The notes beneath the pieces were generated by a model. It saw only the letters and a program-made list of their open reading frames with translations, was not told the origin of the DNA and made no database searches. A stretch of DNA of 64,000 bases from Photobacterium sp. DA100 (GTDB lineage Bacteria; Pseudomonadota; Gammaproteobacteria; Enterobacterales; Vibrionaceae). Shown here one piece after another: positions 63,586 to 64,000 of the stretch. Location of the stretch: the NCBI RefSeq assembly GCF_029223585.1, contig NZ_CP119423.1:62001-126000 (forward strand), written 5' to 3'. A program made the position numbers and the translations under genes. Position 1 is the stretch's first letter, and every line of letters starts with the position of its first letter.

Positions 63586-64000
63586 TTACTTCTTCTTCGC
63601 GTTGGCAAACGCGGCGGCAAAGGCACCACCCATCGCGCTGTTGCCGTTGCCCGACTGGCGGTCTTGGCGCTGGCGTGATTGTTGGTTGCGCTGGTTGCCC
63701 TGAGGACGGGGTTGCTGCGGCTTGCGGGCCGGCTTGCTGTCCTGGCCTGGCTCGTCGCTCAGGCGCATCGACATCCCGATCCGGTTGCGCTGCAGATCCA
63801 CTTCCATCACCTTGACCTTGACGATATCACCGGCCTTGACCACTTCGCGCGGGTCAGACACGAACTTGTCCGACAGGGCAGAGATATGCACCAGGCCGTC
63901 CTGGTGGACACCGACATCGACGAAGGCGCCGAAGTTGGTGACGTTGGTGATCACCCCCTCCAGCACCATGCCCGGGATCAGATCCTTGACCTCGTTGACC
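63586..64000 (-). CDS. tex: Tex transcription accessory protein, C-terminal end
   Basis: This is the last 138 codons of Tex, an RNA-binding protein of nearly 780 residues that affects transcription; the gene continues beyond the window. The S1 domain is complete: [19 protein letters not shown], then [25 protein letters not shown] and RIGMSMRL. After it comes a basic, Gln/Arg-rich tail of about 45 residues ([13 protein letters not shown] and [11 protein letters not shown]) that may add RNA binding. It lies next to bioH and the unknown gene as in V. cholerae. Confidence 0.93.
   Translation of the reverse strand, partial: VNEVKDLIPGMVLEGVITNVTNFGAFVDVGVHQDGLVHISALSDKFVSDPREVVKAGDIVKVKVMEVDLQRNRIGMSMRLSDEPGQDSKPARKPQQPRPQGNQRNQQSRQRQDRQSGNGNSAMGGAFAAAFANAKKK

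Overview
This window looks like a chromosomal stretch from a marine gammaproteobacterium of the family Vibrionaceae. The evidence is gene order and protein similarity: rhlB-gppA next to trxA and rho, ubiD-fre, uspA/ftnA/uspB/yhiN, pldB-yigL-rhtB, rsmD/ftsYEX/rpoH, ubiCA/plsB/lexA, and nfuA/comF/bioH/tex. The coding GC is fairly high for the family, so a Photobacterium-like genus is my guess, made without a database search. There are no rRNA or tRNA genes, no insertion sequences, no prophage and no CRISPR array. Most of the window is conserved core genome.

Layout. 1-10.5 kb: the 3' end of prlC, rhlB-gppA, trxA, rho, an exported protein of unknown function, ubiD (with an internal duplication), a small 2Fe-2S protein and fre. 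10.5-19.9 kb: an EamA transporter, uspA, ferritin, uspB, yhiN, a DUF3332 lipoprotein, an aldehyde dehydrogenase-TetR pair with a perfect palindromic operator, a DTW-domain tRNA modification enzyme, a COG3650-like lipoprotein and an EVE-domain protein. 19.9-32 kb (the most accessory part): yigL-pldB, rhtB, an EAL-HDOD protein, a LysR regulator, an AbgT transporter, an SDR, an acyltransferase, DUF2500, a membrane-anchored HEPN-like protein, a probable 26-residue membrane protein, a long AT-rich gap, lysoplasmalogenase, DUF2007 and yecH. 32-38 kb: yhgN, rsmD-yhhL, ftsYEX and rpoH. 38-44 kb: a glycerol-3-phosphate block glpE-glpG-glpT-glpR-glpD with tandem GlpR operators in front of glpD. 44-50.5 kb: a FliL-like protein, ubiC-ubiA, plsB, lexA with two SOS boxes, and a Fur-box-controlled methyltransferase. 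50.6-58.5 kb: a complete aa3/caa3-type cytochrome c oxidase cluster (coxB, coxA, ctaG, coxC, SURF1, a Sco-like thiol protein, heme A synthase, heme O synthase) with one small gene on the opposite strand inside it. 58.6-64 kb: a DinF-like MATE transporter, a 3D-domain protein, nfuA, comF, bioH, an unknown protein with a strong FliA-type promoter, and the 3' end of tex.

How the genes work together. The cox cluster carries structural subunits, copper delivery (CtaG and the Sco-like protein), SURF1 assembly and both heme A biosynthesis steps, so it is nearly self-sufficient. ubiC-ubiA and ubiD supply ubiquinone for the same respiratory chain, and glpD feeds electrons into it from glycerol-3-phosphate, which GlpT imports. 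No single undescribed multi-gene system stands out. The best leads are the FliA-type promoter before the unknown gene at 63.0 kb, the Fur-controlled methyltransferase after lexA, the 26-residue membrane protein at 29.9 kb, the HEPN-like membrane protein at 29.4 kb, the duplicated UbiD tail and the Sco-like CX3C protein in the cox operon.
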